64,000 bases of DNA from a bacterium (lineage in GTDB: Bacteria > DRYD01). Both the position numbers and the translations under genes were made by a program. The notes below the pieces were generated by a model. That model did no database searches. It was not told the DNA's origin and saw nothing but the letters and a program-made list of their open reading frames with translations. The first letter of the stretch is position 1, and each line of letters opens with the position of its first letter. Shown one piece after another: positions 63,810 to 64,000 of the stretch. The DNA is taken from the NCBI GenBank assembly GCA_030549815.1, contig JAUQQQ010000007.1:1-64000 (forward strand). The letters run 5' to 3'.

Positions 63810-64000
63810 TCATAAATTGAAGGTTATATTCATTCTTACTAACTGTACAAATCGGTTGGTAGTTGGAAAAAGAGGAGGTCTTAAAAAGGCAAATCTTCTA
63901 TCATATCTGTAATCTTTCTTAAATCCAGTACTAGGTTGCATAGTAGCACTATTGAAAGTTCCTACTGGCCCTCTAAAATATTGGATGATACCACCATAAA
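63810..64000 (-). CDS. C-terminal part of a probable type IV pilus-associated protein (PilX/DUF4900-like), partial
   Basis: An open frame enters from the right edge and ends at TGA (63810-63812). The visible 62 residues include YGGIIQYFRGPVGTFNSAT, GFKKDYRYDRRFAFLRPPLF and FPTTNRFVQLVRMN. This pattern (GGIIQ, RGPVGTF, KDYRYD, PPxFPTT) recalls the C-termini of PilX/DUF4900-type pilus-associated proteins that I know from deep-branching and thermophilic bacteria. The 5' part is outside the window, so the call is tentative. Confidence 0.5.
   Translation of the reverse strand, partial: YGGIIQYFRGPVGTFNSATMQPSTGFKKDYRYDRRFAFLRPPLFPTTNRFVQLVRMNITFNL

Noticed and set aside
1-64000. CRISPR arrays, prophage, integrase or plasmid functions
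   Set aside because: I saw no regular direct repeats with unique spacers, no cas genes and no phage structural or replication genes. The only mobile DNA is IS200/IS605 remnants.

Overview
The window is about 64 kb of very AT-rich bacterial chromosome. A TonB-dependent outer-membrane receptor with a signal peptide points to a diderm (Gram-negative) cell. An archaeal-style KaiC-like ATPase gene pair, a membrane-bound pyrophosphatase, a hexameric glutamate dehydrogenase and a beta' subunit with a large N-terminal insertion suggest a deep-branching, possibly thermophilic lineage. I cannot place the phylum from sequence reading alone. Nearly all housekeeping genes lie on the minus strand in tightly packed, often overlapping runs, so transcription goes mainly right to left.

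Layout. (1) 1-7.1 kb is an accessory region. It holds two paralogous small membrane proteins, a decayed papain-like/C39-like cysteine peptidase pseudogene, an M14 carboxypeptidase with an EF-hand, a peptidylarginine/agmatine deiminase-type enzyme, and a gluzincin-type metallopeptidase. These are separated by long AT-rich spacers with a recurring ACA-N8-ACA motif and an IS200/IS605 left-end scar. (2) 7.2-28.9 kb is metabolism and envelope: a GT4 glycosyltransferase, accA, a DegT aminotransferase, a KaiC-like ATPase with its partner and a stand-alone FlhB C-terminal-domain protein, an aminotransferase, gdhA, malQ, an HMG-CoA lyase-like enzyme, an FtsI-type PBP, hppA, two transporters, wecB and an FHA protein. 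(3) 28.9-46.2 kb holds DUF4340 and GldG-like genes directly downstream of rpoB-rpoC, then uvrA, rdgB, a degenerate SDR and miaB. (4) 46.2-50.6 kb is a second accessory island with a broken gene, an IS200/IS605-derived MITE, an Ala/Gly-rich repeat protein, nth, prmC and a glycine-zipper protein. (5) 50.6-55.9 kb is a signalling operon: an HD-GYP protein with a degenerate HD, a periplasmic binding protein, a GGDEF protein and a TonB receptor. (6) 55.9-64 kb has tRNA(CAT), a hydroxyacid dehydrogenase, a 1349-residue TPR protein, SRP RNA, htpX, rpsG, a small unknown gene, rpmF, another IS scar and the 3' end of a probable pilus-associated gene.

Most interesting. The accessory islands encode several proteins with no visible Sec signal but polar, Asn/Ser/Ile/Lys-rich N-termini. 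Four intact members are preceded 70-94 bp upstream by a T-rich ACA-N8-ACA element, and a decayed relative has a 9-bp-spaced version. Together with the stand-alone FlhB C-terminal domain, this suggests (as inference only) a co-regulated set of exported proteins using a non-Sec route. Also notable are a double zinc-ribbon insertion in RpoB (eight Cys, residues 380-442) and the four-gene cyclic-di-GMP/TonB operon.
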